Source: Aeribacillus composti
Lineage (GTDB): Bacteria; Bacillota; Bacilli; Bacillales; Aeribacillaceae
Direction of reading: 5' to 3'
Assembly (NCBI RefSeq): GCF_007827555.1
Contig: NZ_VISS01000006.1
Span: 62,001 to 126,000 of the forward strand
Length of the DNA: 64,000 nt
Shown here piece after piece: positions 17,192 through 26,501 of the stretch. The notes under the pieces are model-generated. The model did not search any database and was not told the DNA's origin. It saw only the letters and a program-made list of their open reading frames with translations. Both the position numbers and the translations under genes were made by a program. How positions within the stretch are numbered: position 1 is the stretch's first letter; each line of letters starts with the position of its first letter.

Positions 17192-17414
17192 TTGAGCCAC
17201 TTCGCTCATGAAAACGTGAACCACTCCATTTCCATCTAAAAACACCATCTTGATATGGAGTGAGAGGCATGATAGGCTTGTTGCCTATCGAAACACTTTG
17301 ATGTGTCGCGTTTCGAGTGAAATCATGCCTCTGGAGGCTCCATGTCAAGACACTCCAGATTTACCATTTGCCAATTTCGAAGTGACTCACAAGTATGTAA
17401 TCGGAGTGGCTCAA
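17192..17414. mobile_element. MITE-like palindromic element, about 223 bp
   Basis: Terminal inverted repeats are TTGAGCCACT (17192-17201) and AGTGGCTCAA (17405-17414), with a further pair GAGCCACTTCG / CGAAGTGACTC (17194-17204 / 17378-17388, one mismatch). Inside are nested arms: TGGAGTG/CACTCCA (17256-17262/17351-17357), AGAGGCATGAT/ATCATGCCTCT (17263-17273/17322-17332), GATAGGC/GCCTATC (17271-17277/17283-17289) and TCGAAAC/GTTTCGA (17288-17294/17310-17316). The strand could fold as a branched structure. It has no coding content. A non-autonomous transposon relic is the likeliest reading. Confidence 0.5.
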
Positions 17415-17938
17415 AATTCAATTATCAAATACAATAATAAAAAAGATTAATAAGAATTTATATGGAAACAAGGGGAATGATAGTTAAATAGTCTAGATGG
17501 TCCCAGTTCACCTTCGTTAAATTGTTGTTAAAACATGGCGGATTCTTTTTTGTGTTTGACCTTTTTGATTAAAGAAATTGAATAAAGGAAAAGTCCTTTG
17601 TTTATTTCAATATAAAAGTGTGGAGAGGAATAAAGTGCTTATGCAGTGATATACACTGGGCTTTACATGGAGGAAGGCAATAAAAGTTTAACTGTTTTAA
17701 CTGGTGATTGTTGGAAGAATTAAGCTGCAGCGGCTCCATGTCAAGCCTTTTATAACTGAATCGTTGAGTTATATTATTGCAAATTTTTAATGTTGACTCC
17801 ACACTCTGCTTTTTTTCTTGCAGAAATAGTCCTTCTCAGCTCTGGCAACAACTTTCACCATTCCCCATTTTAGATCTTTCGTATGCTTTTCATTTAGGCT
17901 ATCTAACTCAAGTGTAGAAACTTAAGGCCGTTAGTTTC
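17415..17938. other. Non-coding stretch with a second copy of a 14-bp motif
   Basis: No gene with a convincing start is seen. GGCTCCATGTCAAG at 17732-17745 repeats exactly the sequence at 17336-17349 inside the palindromic element, so this stretch may contain more decayed mobile DNA. Confidence 0.35.
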
Positions 17939-18040
17939 TTAACGTGTTTGATGAATCAAATTGAACAACTCAGAAAATTCTTGCTTATTCATTTTACTTA
18001 TTAGTTCATTTGTTGTGTTTTTTGTGTTATCCTTATCCAT
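17939..18040 (-). CDS. Possible 33-residue peptide, unknown
   Basis: On the minus strand an ATG at 18040 opens a 33-codon frame beginning MDKDNTKNTTNELISKMNKQ and ending in IHQTR. AAGGAT lies about eight bases upstream, but it is part of the long hairpin at 18048-18080, so initiation could be structurally controlled. The composition is hydrophilic and protein-like. I know no homologue. It may equally be a remnant. Confidence 0.25.
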   Translation of the reverse strand: MDKDNTKNTTNELISKMNKQEFSELFNLIHQTR

Positions 18041-18047
18041 GGGAATT

Positions 18048-18087
18048 ATCCTTATAATTAGAAATTCTAATTATAAGGATTTTTTAT
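18048..18087 (+). terminator. Perfect long hairpin with T tract upstream of the regulator gene
   Basis: ATCCTTATAATTA (18048-18060) pairs with TAATTATAAGGAT (18068-18080), followed by TTTTTAT. It would stop any plus-strand read-through into the regulator gene at 18240. On the other strand it overlaps the leader of the possible small peptide gene. Confidence 0.6.
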
Positions 18088-18239
18088 ACTGATTAAAGAC
18101 CATGTATTTTCCATATATTTAAAAATATTACAAAATTTTTTGAATATAACAACTTGAGGAATAAGATTAATTTAAGTCAAAGGTTAGTTAATATAAGTTA
18201 TTTTTAACAATGCTGATGGTTAAATAAAGAGGTGAAGAA

Positions 18240-19187
18240 ATGTTAACGTGGGAAGAAAGGAGACAACTTGTCAAGATAGCGACTTTATATTACACAGAAG
18301 GATGGACACAAGAGCAAATTGCCAAAAAGATTGGCGTGTCTAGACCGATTGTTTCGAAAATGATACAAAAGGCAAAAGAAGCAGGAATTATTGAAATATA
18401 TATAAAAGATGAGAGTATCCATACAGTTGAATTGGAACAGAAGCTGGAAAAATATTTTAATTTAAAGGATGCAGTTGTTGTTCCTTCTGTAGGTTTAACT
18501 CCTGATTTGGTAAAGAGTGCAGTAGGACGAGCAGGTGCTTATTATCTTTCTAAAAATTTAAAAAACGTAAAACGTCTCGGAATTTCCTGGGGAACTACAC
18601 TTGCCGAACTTGTAAAGGAATTTCCATATGTACGTAATGAAGATATACATATAGTTCCGCTCGAAGGTGGTATGGGAAGAAAATACGTTGAAATTCATGC
18701 AAATCAACTGGCATATGAACTGGCAAAAAAGTTAAATTGTACATGCTCTTATTTATACGCTCCTGCGATTGTAGAGACAGAAGAATTAAAAGAAAGATTA
18801 TTAGCAATGCAGGATATAGAAGCAGTGCTTGAAGAAGGACGAAATGTCGATATAGCAGTCATCGGAATTGGTAACCCGCATAGGTCATCTACATTGCGGA
18901 AGTTAGGTTATTTGAGTGATGAAGATTTAAATTATTTACGCAAGCTCGGTGTAGTCGGAGATATCGGATTTCGTTTTTTTGATGATTTTGGAAATGTTAT
19001 TATCGACTCTTTTACGAACAAAGTAATTGGCGTTACTTTAACAGAACTGAAAAAAATTAATCAAGTAATTGCTGTTGTTGAAGGGATACACAAACTTGAA
19101 AGTATAAAAGCTGCATTAAACGGTGGATTTATAAATGTTTTAATTATCGATGAACAGACTGCTGCAGCAATTGTTGAAAACTGGTAA
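18240..19187 (+). CDS. SorC/DeoR-type sugar-binding transcriptional regulator
   Basis: This 315-residue protein has the same plan as the one at 5558: helix-turn-helix (EGWTQEQIAKKIGVSRPIVSK, about residues 20-45) and a phosphosugar-binding domain with GISWGTTLAELVKEF, VPLEGGMGRKYVEIHANQ and IGIGNPHRSST. AAAGAGGTGAAG precedes the ATG. It lies 1.2 kb after the galactitol-type operon in the same direction and has its own leader with an inverted repeat TTAAC/GTTAA (18204-18208/18219-18223). It likely controls the galactitol-type operon and perhaps the other two operons of the island. Confidence 0.85.
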   Translation: MLTWEERRQLVKIATLYYTEGWTQEQIAKKIGVSRPIVSKMIQKAKEAGIIEIYIKDESIHTVELEQKLEKYFNLKDAVVVPSVGLTPDLVKSAVGRAGAYYLSKNLKNVKRLGISWGTTLAELVKEFPYVRNEDIHIVPLEGGMGRKYVEIHANQLAYELAKKLNCTCSYLYAPAIVETEELKERLLAMQDIEAVLEEGRNVDIAVIGIGNPHRSSTLRKLGYLSDEDLNYLRKLGVVGDIGFRFFDDFGNVIIDSFTNKVIGVTLTELKKINQVIAVVEGIHKLESIKAALNGGFINVLIIDEQTAAAIVENW

Positions 19188-19246
19188 TACCCTGTTAATT
19201 CAATCCCATGGGCCGATTTATAGAAAAATTAAATAAAAATACTATG

Positions 19247-19288
19247 CTCCAACTCTCAAATCTTAAGTTTTGAAGTTGGAGTTTTTTT
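19247..19288 (+). terminator. Rho-independent terminator after the SorC-type regulator
   Basis: CTCCAACT (19247-19254) pairs with AGTTGGAG (about 19274-19281), extended by TCAAAA-type pairing, and is followed by seven Ts. Confidence 0.82.
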
Positions 19289-19799
19289 GATTTTGCTGAA
19301 ATATTTTGCCGATTTAAAACGTCGACGCTTACTTAAAAAAATCACGCGTCTTTGTTTAGCATGGGGCATTTTGTAACGGATCATTACAAGGCAGTTATTC
19401 CACTAAAAAAAGTGGGGTAAAAAATTTAAAAGCAAAGTTGAAAATGGTAATGGCGAAGGAACAGATAAAGAGCGGACAATAGGTTGAAGGAAAGCAAGGG
19501 AGGAGAGGCAAAAGTTGAAAATTCAACGCATTGAAAGGCAAAGTCGGCGAAAAATTCTGAACTCGTTTTTAGAATAATCGTTGTTATTGAGAACTCATAA
19601 TGTAGGTTCGAAAGCCTTTCTATGTCCCGATTAAAAAAGAAAATGTCCGTAAGAGAAAATTGACACCATTAGTATTCAACGTGCGATGACTGTTCCCCTG
19701 ATAAAGCCAACATAGCATTTATTTGTCCTAGCAATTTAAAAATGAGAAAAGTGGTCCAGCTCAATGATTTTTTCGTTTGTTTTTCACCTCTAGCCAAGC
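19289..19799. other. Non-coding stretch before dctR
   Basis: No supported ORF, RNA or mobile element was recognised in these 511 bases. They separate the carbohydrate island from the dct locus. Confidence 0.4.
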
Positions 19800-20492
19800 T
19801 TAATCAGAATGAAACATATATCGATTGACAGGTCTTCCGATGCTGCCATACTGAACATGGATTGAGACTTTTTTGATTTTCGCCAGGTAGTCTAAATATC
19901 TTCGTGCAGTAACGCGTGCAATACCGATTCCTTCCGCAACTTCTTCAGCGGAAATCGGTTCTTTTTGATTTTGGAGGAAACGGATGATCTTATCAAGTGT
20001 TACTTGGTTCAACCCTTTAGGCAGGTCTGGATCCTCTGGCTTGTTCTTGAATTTATTGTTTAACAACATAGTGTCTACATCTTTTTGCGTTAATTTTTCT
20101 TTTTCCTTCAGCTGGCTATGATAAAGCAAATAGTTTTTTAATGATTGTTGGAGCCGTTCAAATTTAAACGGTTTCATAATGTAGTCAAAAGCGCCGTTTT
20201 GCAGGACACGGCGAACAGTTTCCATATCTCTCGCAGCGGTAATCGCAATGACATCTACGGAATGACCCTCTGACCGGATTTGCTTAAGCGTTTCTAATCC
20301 ATCCTGATTAGGCATGTAAATATCTATAATAACTAGTTCAGGTTTCAATTCTCGAACAAGCTCTATGCCTTCTTTTCCGTTCCCTGCGATTCCAATCACA
20401 GTAAAGCCGTCGACTTTTTGGATAAATTGTTTATTCACCTCTTGAACCATGGGATCATCTTCAATCAACAATACACTAATTTTTTTGTTCAA
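19800..20492 (-). CDS. dctR: Response regulator of C4-dicarboxylate uptake
   Basis: This 230-residue protein has a receiver domain with phospho-acceptor Asp57 (VIIDIYMPNQDG) and the acidic pair Asp12-Asp13, followed by a CitB-type helix-turn-helix domain with ISAEEVAEGIGIARVTARRYL. It matches DctR/CitT/DcuR regulators. The TTG start at 20492 follows AAAGGGGGC. It lies 21 bp after dctS and should activate the transporter gene dctP at 23979 when C4-dicarboxylates are sensed. Unlike B. subtilis, dctS and dctR are divergent from dctB here. Confidence 0.88.
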   Translation of the reverse strand: MNKKISVLLIEDDPMVQEVNKQFIQKVDGFTVIGIAGNGKEGIELVRELKPELVIIDIYMPNQDGLETLKQIRSEGHSVDVIAITAARDMETVRRVLQNGAFDYIMKPFKFERLQQSLKNYLLYHSQLKEKEKLTQKDVDTMLLNNKFKNKPEDPDLPKGLNQVTLDKIIRFLQNQKEPISAEEVAEGIGIARVTARRYLDYLAKIKKVSIHVQYGSIGRPVNRYMFHSD

Positions 20493-20513
20493 ATTTTTTG
20501 CCCCCTTTGTTTT

Positions 20514-22091
20514 TTACATATCAAATGTGATGATAAATGTAGTTCCCATACCTTTTTGCGACTCAACCTGAATGTGACCGTTTGTTCGGTCAACAATTTG
20601 TTTGACCAGATATAAGCCTATTCCATGATTTTGCTTGTTTTTTGTGGAAAAACCCTTTTCAAAAATGTTCGGTAATACAGAATCGTCTATGCCAGAACCG
20701 TTATCTTCAACTAATATCGTGCAAATTTCTTTATTTTGATCGATGCTGACGAATATTTCTTTGTCAGGATCAGTCGACTCTTGAAAGGCATCAAAAGCAT
20801 TTTCAATTAAATTCCCAATGATGATCACCAGGTCGTTATGATCGATATTTTTTGGAAATCGCTCCAAATGGCTGTTTCTGTCAATGACTACTTTAATTCC
20901 GAGCTCTTTGCCCCGGCTGATTTTGCTGAGTAAAAGGCCCGATATGCTTTCATCTTTAATATGTTCAGTTAAAAAGTTTGTCAGCTCTTCTTGCTCTTCC
21001 GTTATTTTGAATACATATTCTAACGCTTTTTCTTTATGTCCAAGCTGAATGAGACCTGCTATCGTGTGCAATTTGTTCATATGTTCATGATTTTGAACAC
21101 GAAGCGCGTGGACAAAAGCTTTCACTCCGGTTAATTCTTCTGCAAGCTTTTTGATTTCAGTTCGATCCTGGAAAATGGCGACAGCTCCGACCGTTTCGTT
21201 ATTCACTCTGATCGGGATGCGATTGCTTAAAATGCTTAGATTCCTTACCTGCAATTCTTTGTTATAAATAGGACGGTCAATTACTAATATTTCCGGGAGT
21301 CGGGTGTCGGAAATAACGTCACGAATCGGCTTTCCGATCACATCTCCTTCAATGCCCATCATTTGTTTGGCACGGTCATTAAAAATAGTTATACGTTCAT
21401 TTTTATCAATGGCAATGACTCCTTCGTGCATAGCATTAAATGTTTCAGTCCGTTCAACTAGCATTTTAGCTATTTCAAAAGGCTCCAAGTGAAACATCTG
21501 CTTTTTTATATGTCTTGCCAGGAGCCAGGCCCCCAAACCGCCTAATAGTAAGACAAGAAAAGAAATCGAAAAAATTTGCGATTTTAAATTTGCAAGCAGC
21601 TCATATAAGCTTGGAAGCTTATAGGCTGCGATGACGACTCCAACTTGTTTATGTTCTTTATTCATGACAGGTACAAAGGCGCGGATAACAGTGCCGATTT
21701 CTCCATTTGCTTTTGACGTATATGTGTGTTCGGCAAAGGCAGGACCTTCATCTTCTCCTTCCGATTTTGTTCCGATTAACGATTTGACCGGATGGGAAAG
21801 GCGGGTACGATCCATATCGAGCACAACAATATATTCTGTTCCGTTAATGATTTGAAGACGTTCAATCATCGAAGGAATCAGCTGGCGATCTTTCAAGCTT
21901 CCATTGAGCCCGTTTCTGACTTCAGGCAGCGCCGCAACCGTCCTCGCAGCTAATATAGATTGCTGTTTAAGCTCTTCTTCTTTTTGGTTTAAATATTCGT
22001 TTACAATAAATAATCCTCCGAAAAAAAGCGATAAAAAGACAATAATAAAAATTAAACCTGTTATTTTCCATATGATTGGTAATCGCTTCAT
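20514..22091 (-). CDS. dctS: Sensor histidine kinase for C4-dicarboxylates
   Basis: A 525-residue membrane kinase of the CitA/DcuS type: a first transmembrane segment (about 10-28), an extracellular sensor domain (about 30-170), a second segment (about 172-192), a PAS domain (about 210-310, with ERITIFNDRAKQMMG), the phosphorylated-His region ALRVQNHEHMNKLHTIAGL and an ATPase domain with VIIIGNLIENAFDA, DNGSGID and GIGLYLVK. It is cotranscribed with dctR. It starts at ATG 22091, about 130 bp from the divergent dctB start. Confidence 0.9.
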   Translation of the reverse strand: MKRLPIIWKITGLIFIIVFLSLFFGGLFIVNEYLNQKEEELKQQSILAARTVAALPEVRNGLNGSLKDRQLIPSMIERLQIINGTEYIVVLDMDRTRLSHPVKSLIGTKSEGEDEGPAFAEHTYTSKANGEIGTVIRAFVPVMNKEHKQVGVVIAAYKLPSLYELLANLKSQIFSISFLVLLLGGLGAWLLARHIKKQMFHLEPFEIAKMLVERTETFNAMHEGVIAIDKNERITIFNDRAKQMMGIEGDVIGKPIRDVISDTRLPEILVIDRPIYNKELQVRNLSILSNRIPIRVNNETVGAVAIFQDRTEIKKLAEELTGVKAFVHALRVQNHEHMNKLHTIAGLIQLGHKEKALEYVFKITEEQEELTNFLTEHIKDESISGLLLSKISRGKELGIKVVIDRNSHLERFPKNIDHNDLVIIIGNLIENAFDAFQESTDPDKEIFVSIDQNKEICTILVEDNGSGIDDSVLPNIFEKGFSTKNKQNHGIGLYLVKQIVDRTNGHIQVESQKGMGTTFIITFDM

Positions 22092-22176
22092 AAGGCAACC
22101 TCTTTTAGCTAAACGTTCATACTTGCTTTATTTTATCACAGATTTGCTTTCCTTTACTTTAGAGAAAGAGCATGCT

Positions 22177-22185
22177 TGGTATAAT
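22177..22185 (+). promoter_or_regulatory. Extended -10 promoter of dctB
   Basis: TGG followed directly by TATAAT (22180-22185), with no good -35 box at 17 bp. It lies 40 bp before the dctB start. Confidence 0.5.
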
Positions 22186-22224
22186 TTATGTTAAAATGAT
22201 CAAAAACAAATGGTGTGATGAATC

Positions 22225-23274
22225 ATGAAGAAAAAAATCGTGAGGTATTTGGCTATAGTATGTGCCGGGTTAGCCTTTGCGTTATTTTCCTATAATATCA
22301 TTATACAATCTCAAAATGATCCACCGGTTTACGATGATGAGCAAGAGGGGCTAAAAGAGCAAATTAAAATCTATTTCAGCCATGTAGTGGCGGAGGATAC
22401 GCCAAAAGGCTTGGCTGCACAAAGGTTTGCAGATTTGGTCGAGGAAAAGACGAAGGGCCGAGTAAAAGTGATTGTGTTTCCAAACGGTTCATTATATTCA
22501 GATAAAGATGAAATAGAAGCTTTAAGAAAAGGCAAAGTGCAAATGATTGCTCCTTCCTATTCAAACGTGGCAGAATTGGTTCCGGAATGGGAAGTGTTAG
22601 ATTTACCGTTTATTTTTCAAAACGATGATAATGTTGAAAGGGTTTTAACAGGAAAAATTGGCGAAGAGCTGCTCAGTATGTTAGAACCGAAAGGATTTAA
22701 AGGACTGGCTTTTTGGGGAAATGGATTCAAACAAATGGTAAATAGTCAAATGTTTATGAAAAATCCGGATGATTTCAAAGACCAAAGATTTCGGATCATG
22801 CCTAATAAAGTCATAAAAAAACAATTTAACATGTTAGGAGCGGAACCGATTGCCCTCTCATTTGATCAAGTTTATGAATCATTAGAAGAGGAAGCATTTG
22901 ACGGACAAGAAAACACAATTTCGAATATTTATTCAAAAAGATTTTATCAATTTCATCCGTATGTAACAATTAGCAATCACGGTTATTTAGGATATGTCGT
23001 AATGGTCAATGAAACATTTTGGAATCAGCTACCTAAAGACGTTCAAAAACAAATTATGAAAGCAATAGAAGAAACGACAGCTTGGAATATGAAGCAATCG
23101 AAACAGCAAAATATAAGACAGCTTGAAGAAATGAGGCAAAATCCAAATATACATATTCATACGTTAACGGAAAAAGAGCGAAAGAAATGGCAGGAACGAT
23201 TTGTGCCGCTTTACCAAGAATATGAAGCGAAATATGGAAAGCTATTAAAAGAAATAAGAAATGCAGCAAGCTGA
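22225..23274 (+). CDS. dctB: Dicarboxylate-binding protein DctB (DctP-type solute receptor)
   Basis: This 349-residue protein has an N-terminal hydrophobic anchor (about 7-26) and an extracellular TRAP-type DctP domain: KIYFSHVVAEDTPKGLAAQRF, LDLPFIFQ, and FDGQENTISNIYSKRFYQ. There are no TRAP membrane subunits nearby, so it fits the B. subtilis DctB role of a binding protein that assists sensing by DctS rather than a TRAP transporter part. The ATG at 22225 has only a weak upstream GGTGTGATG. It faces away from dctS. Confidence 0.87.
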   Translation: MKKKIVRYLAIVCAGLAFALFSYNIIIQSQNDPPVYDDEQEGLKEQIKIYFSHVVAEDTPKGLAAQRFADLVEEKTKGRVKVIVFPNGSLYSDKDEIEALRKGKVQMIAPSYSNVAELVPEWEVLDLPFIFQNDDNVERVLTGKIGEELLSMLEPKGFKGLAFWGNGFKQMVNSQMFMKNPDDFKDQRFRIMPNKVIKKQFNMLGAEPIALSFDQVYESLEEEAFDGQENTISNIYSKRFYQFHPYVTISNHGYLGYVVMVNETFWNQLPKDVQKQIMKAIEETTAWNMKQSKQQNIRQLEEMRQNPNIHIHTLTEKERKKWQERFVPLYQEYEAKYGKLLKEIRNAAS

Positions 23275-23300
23275 ACTAGCCATTGTTTCAGCAAAAAATG

Positions 23301-23329
23301 GACTGTCCGCGAGGCGGCAGTCTTTTTTT
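23301..23329 (+). terminator. Rho-independent terminator after dctB
   Basis: GACTGTCCGC, loop GAG, GCGGCAGTC, then seven Ts. This strong hairpin means dctP needs its own promoter. Confidence 0.88.
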
Positions 23330-23942
23330 ATGGAATTTGAGAGAAAAAAAAGAGGTGTTATATTCGCCGCTCTCATCCATTTTTACGCATGATACACCAC
23401 AAGAAATAGTCCAACGAGCATTCGGTGGAAAGATGTAAGATAAAGTACATGGACATCACAGCGGCTGAACTTTCTTTACAGGAATGGCTGAAATAAAACC
23501 TTTCAGCTTATCGGCAGTAACTATTTGAAACGAATGAATGATTCTAAGAAACTCGATCTCATGGTTTATCGCCCGTTGTGTTTTGATTTTTTTTTGGGTT
23601 ACAAATGGACAATCGGTTATGAAAATGGTCATCGTTGGAGTTACGACTGAAGCATGAGAGTCGTTGGGCAGTAGTTAACCAGCTCTGTTAAGGAAGGAGA
23701 ACAAGCCGTTTACGTTTCTTTGGAGTGACAAGCTCGTTAGACTTTAAGCGGGAGTAGTTGAAAAGCAAAAATGAATCTATTAAGAGTTTCTGCTTCTGTT
23801 TCCCAGAATGACTAGGGAGGTGCTGATCCTTTCTCATTTTTGGCCATTCAAATTAATTTTGAGACCAAAAAGAACAAAAAGATTAATAAAACCATAATAT
23901 TAAAACTTTTTGAACATTCTATTAACATAAATGTACGGACGT
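23330..23942. other. Non-coding stretch between dctB and dctP
   Basis: About 600 bases without a supported gene. The right end must contain the dctP promoter and DctR binding sites, but I could not define them. Confidence 0.4.
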
Positions 23943-23958
23943 TTGAAAACGTTATCAA
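23943..23958 (+). promoter_or_regulatory. CcpA cre site upstream of dctP
   Basis: TTGAAAACGTTATCAA matches the consensus WTGNAANCGNWWNCAW at every position. It lies 20 bp before the dctP start, so CcpA bound here would block transcription when preferred sugars are present. Carbon catabolite repression of dctP is known in B. subtilis. Confidence 0.85.
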
Positions 23959-23978
23959 AGGGGAAAGGAGAGAGATAG

Positions 23979-25265
23979 ATGCGAATAAACTTTAAAAACC
24001 TGACTGTACAAGTTATTATCGGTATCATTTTAGGGATTACAGTTGGATTTTTATTCCCTGAGTTCGGGGCGAAATTAAAGATTTTGGCAGATATTTTTAT
24101 TAAACTAGTGAAAATGGTGATTGCACCAATTGTATTTTTCACCGTTGTCATCGGCATCGGATCGATGGGTGATCTGAAAAAAGTAGGCAGGATCGGCGGG
24201 AAAGCTCTGATCTATTTTGAAATTGTTACGACGATTGCTCTTGCTATCGGGATCTTTGTTGTAAACATTATGAAGCCAGGTGAGGGCTTTAACACCGATA
24301 GTGTGCAAGGAAGCGATATTTCTCAATATACGAAACAAGCAGAGGAAACAAGTCACGGTGCTTTAGACTTTATCATGAGCATTGTGCCAGAAAATGCAGT
24401 GGGAGCGCTCGCAAACGGAGAACTCTTGCCGATTTTATTCTTCGCAGTCCTTTTCGGATTAGCAGCGGCAAGACTAGGGGAAAAAGCAAAACCTGTTATG
24501 AATTTGTTTGAACAATTGACAAATATCTTTTTTGGCATCGTAAATATGGTTATGAAAATTTCACCGATTGCAGCTTTTGGTGCAATGGCCTATACAATCG
24601 GAAATTTCGGTCTGGGATCGCTTGTGTCTTTAGGAAAATTAATGGCCTCTGTCTACATGACGATGTTCTTATTTATCGTGATCGTTTTGGGACTGATCAC
24701 AAAATTTTACGGGTTCAGCATTTTAAAATTTATCGCATATATAAAGGAAGAAATATTGCTTGTGTTAGGAACTTCCTCCTCTGAATCCGCATTGCCAAAA
24801 TTGATGGAAAAGCTTGAGAAGTACGGATGTTCTAAGTCTGTTGTTGGTCTTGTTGTTCCGACTGGGTATTCTTTTAACCTAGATGGAACGTCGATTTATT
24901 TGTCAATGGCGGCTATCTTTATTGCACAGGCATATGGGATCGATTTAACCATTTGGCAAGAACTGACTCTACTTGGAATTTTAATGCTGACTTCAAAGGG
25001 CGCTGCTGGTGTGACTGGATCCGGATTTATTACATTAGCCGCTACTTTGGCTGCATTTCCAATGGTTCCGGTTGAAGGAATTGCACTTCTCATCGGTGTT
25101 GACCGATTTATGTCAGAAGCCCGTGCGATTACGAATTTAATTGGAAACGGTGTCGCAACAGTTGTTGTGTCAAAAATGGAAGGAGAGTTTCATCCGGAAA
25201 AAGCTTCTCAAGAAGAGCAGGTTTCCAGTCAGGCGACTGGCACTGTATATGCTAACGAACAGTGA
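23979..25265 (+). CDS. dctP: C4-dicarboxylate:cation symporter
   Basis: A 428-residue member of the DAACS (glutamate/dicarboxylate symporter) family with about eight transmembrane segments. Family motifs are seen: the serine-rich loop [59 protein letters not shown] and the C-terminal [20 protein letters not shown]. The DctP identity comes from its place in the dct locus. GGAAAGGAGAG precedes the ATG. It should import succinate, fumarate or malate and be controlled by DctSR and CcpA. Confidence 0.92.
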   Translation: MRINFKNLTVQVIIGIILGITVGFLFPEFGAKLKILADIFIKLVKMVIAPIVFFTVVIGIGSMGDLKKVGRIGGKALIYFEIVTTIALAIGIFVVNIMKPGEGFNTDSVQGSDISQYTKQAEETSHGALDFIMSIVPENAVGALANGELLPILFFAVLFGLAAARLGEKAKPVMNLFEQLTNIFFGIVNMVMKISPIAAFGAMAYTIGNFGLGSLVSLGKLMASVYMTMFLFIVIVLGLITKFYGFSILKFIAYIKEEILLVLGTSSSESALPKLMEKLEKYGCSKSVVGLVVPTGYSFNLDGTSIYLSMAAIFIAQAYGIDLTIWQELTLLGILMLTSKGAAGVTGSGFITLAATLAAFPMVPVEGIALLIGVDRFMSEARAITNLIGNGVATVVVSKMEGEFHPEKASQEEQVSSQATGTVYANEQ

Positions 25266-25291
25266 TCCGAAAATTTGATAACAAATCAAAA

Positions 25292-25334
25292 AGAAAAGGA
25301 TGTTGAAAGAATTCGGCATCCTTTTCTGTTTTGA
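25292..25334 (+). terminator. Rho-independent terminator after dctP
   Basis: AGAAAAGGATG (25292-25302) pairs with CATCCTTTTCT (25317-25327), followed by GTTTTG. Confidence 0.75.
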
Positions 25335-25450
25335 TATTGAAGGTTTCTCTTCAGCGAACTCTGTATAAAAAATGAAAAAAGGTGAAAAAATTTCAAGAAC
25401 TGCTTAATATAAATAATGGGGAAATTATTGCAGAAAGGGAGTGGAACAAG

Positions 25451-26401
25451 GTGGTGCAGTCTCCAATTTTTTTAAAGCCTGTTTTTAAAGATCGAATTTG
25501 GGGTGGAACAAACCTTCGCACTCATTTTCATTACAAAATTCCAACGGAGACAACAGGAGAATGCTGGGCGATTTCTGCCCATCCGCATGGTCAAAGCATT
25601 GTAGCAGAAGGAAAGTTTAAAGGAAAAACATTGGGTGAATTATGGGACAACCATCGAGAATTGTTCGGCGGAATAAAAGGGGATCGATTTCCTCTCTTAA
25701 CGAAAATTCTTGATGCAAACAACGATTTGTCCGTACAAGTGCATCCAGATGATGAATATGCAAAAAAGCACGAAAATGGTGAATTAGGAAAAACGGAGTG
25801 CTGGTATATCATTGACTGCTCAGAAAATGCGGAAATCATTTACGGTCATCATGCCAAAACGAAAAAAGAGCTCGTATCCATGATTCAAAGCGGAAAATGG
25901 GATCAATTGCTGAGAAGAGTAAAAATAAAACCGGGCGACTTCTTTTATGTTCCGAGCGGCACCATCCACGCCATCTGCAAAGGAACGCTCATCCTTGAAA
26001 CGCAGCAAAGTTCTGATACGACTTACAGAGTGTATGATTACGACCGTGTAGATGCAAACGGAAATAAAAGAGAATTGCATTTGAAACAAGCGATAGAGGT
26101 GGCGACTGTTCCTCATAAAGATTACACGATTGAACGTTCTGTGGAAGTAAAGGAAGGAGCAACGATTACCACATTTATCAAAAACGAATTTTTTTCAGTT
26201 TACAAATGGGAGATTGACGGCGAAGGGAAGTTTGTTCAAAATCATCCGTTCCTTCTTGCAAGCGTGATTGAGGGAGACGGGGAGCTTACTCATGATGGCC
26301 GTTCATACACACTAAAAAAAGGGGCTCATTTTATTTTGCCGAACCAAACAGGCGATTTCGCAATAAAAGGAAAATGTGTTCTCATTGTATCTCATGTATA
26401 A
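25451..26401 (+). CDS. manA: Mannose-6-phosphate isomerase, class I
   Basis: This protein of about 316 residues interconverts mannose-6-phosphate and fructose-6-phosphate. Zinc-binding and active-site motifs are clear: VQVHPDDEYA, GKTECWYII, KPGDFFYVPSGTIHAI and the downstream ETQQSSDTTYRVYDYDR. Length and ending match B. subtilis ManA. I prefer GTG 25451 (or 25454) after AAAGGGAG, because the homologous region begins at SPIFLKPVFKDRIWGG. A frame from 25382 adds 23 residues without family similarity. It is flanked by terminators and is a single-gene unit. Confidence 0.9.
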   Translation: MVQSPIFLKPVFKDRIWGGTNLRTHFHYKIPTETTGECWAISAHPHGQSIVAEGKFKGKTLGELWDNHRELFGGIKGDRFPLLTKILDANNDLSVQVHPDDEYAKKHENGELGKTECWYIIDCSENAEIIYGHHAKTKKELVSMIQSGKWDQLLRRVKIKPGDFFYVPSGTIHAICKGTLILETQQSSDTTYRVYDYDRVDANGNKRELHLKQAIEVATVPHKDYTIERSVEVKEGATITTFIKNEFFSVYKWEIDGEGKFVQNHPFLLASVIEGDGELTHDGRSYTLKKGAHFILPNQTGDFAIKGKCVLIVSHV

Positions 26402-26410
26402 AACATTTAT

Positions 26411-26460
26411 CCCGACTCTTCTTTCTCCTTTTAAAGGAGGGAGAAGAATCGGGGTTTTTA
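26411..26460 (+). terminator. Rho-independent terminator after manA
   Basis: CCCGACTCTTCTTTCTCC pairs with GGAGGGAGAAGAATCGGG around a short loop and is followed by TTTTTATTT. Confidence 0.9.
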
Positions 26461-26501
26461 TTTAAAAAAGGTCATTCGGTTGAAGAAATACTTTCCCCAA
26501 C

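Noticed and set aside
17166-17348. Minus-strand 60-codon frame in the palindromic element
   Set aside because: It is fully explained by nested inverted repeats, with no ribosome binding site and no protein-like pattern.
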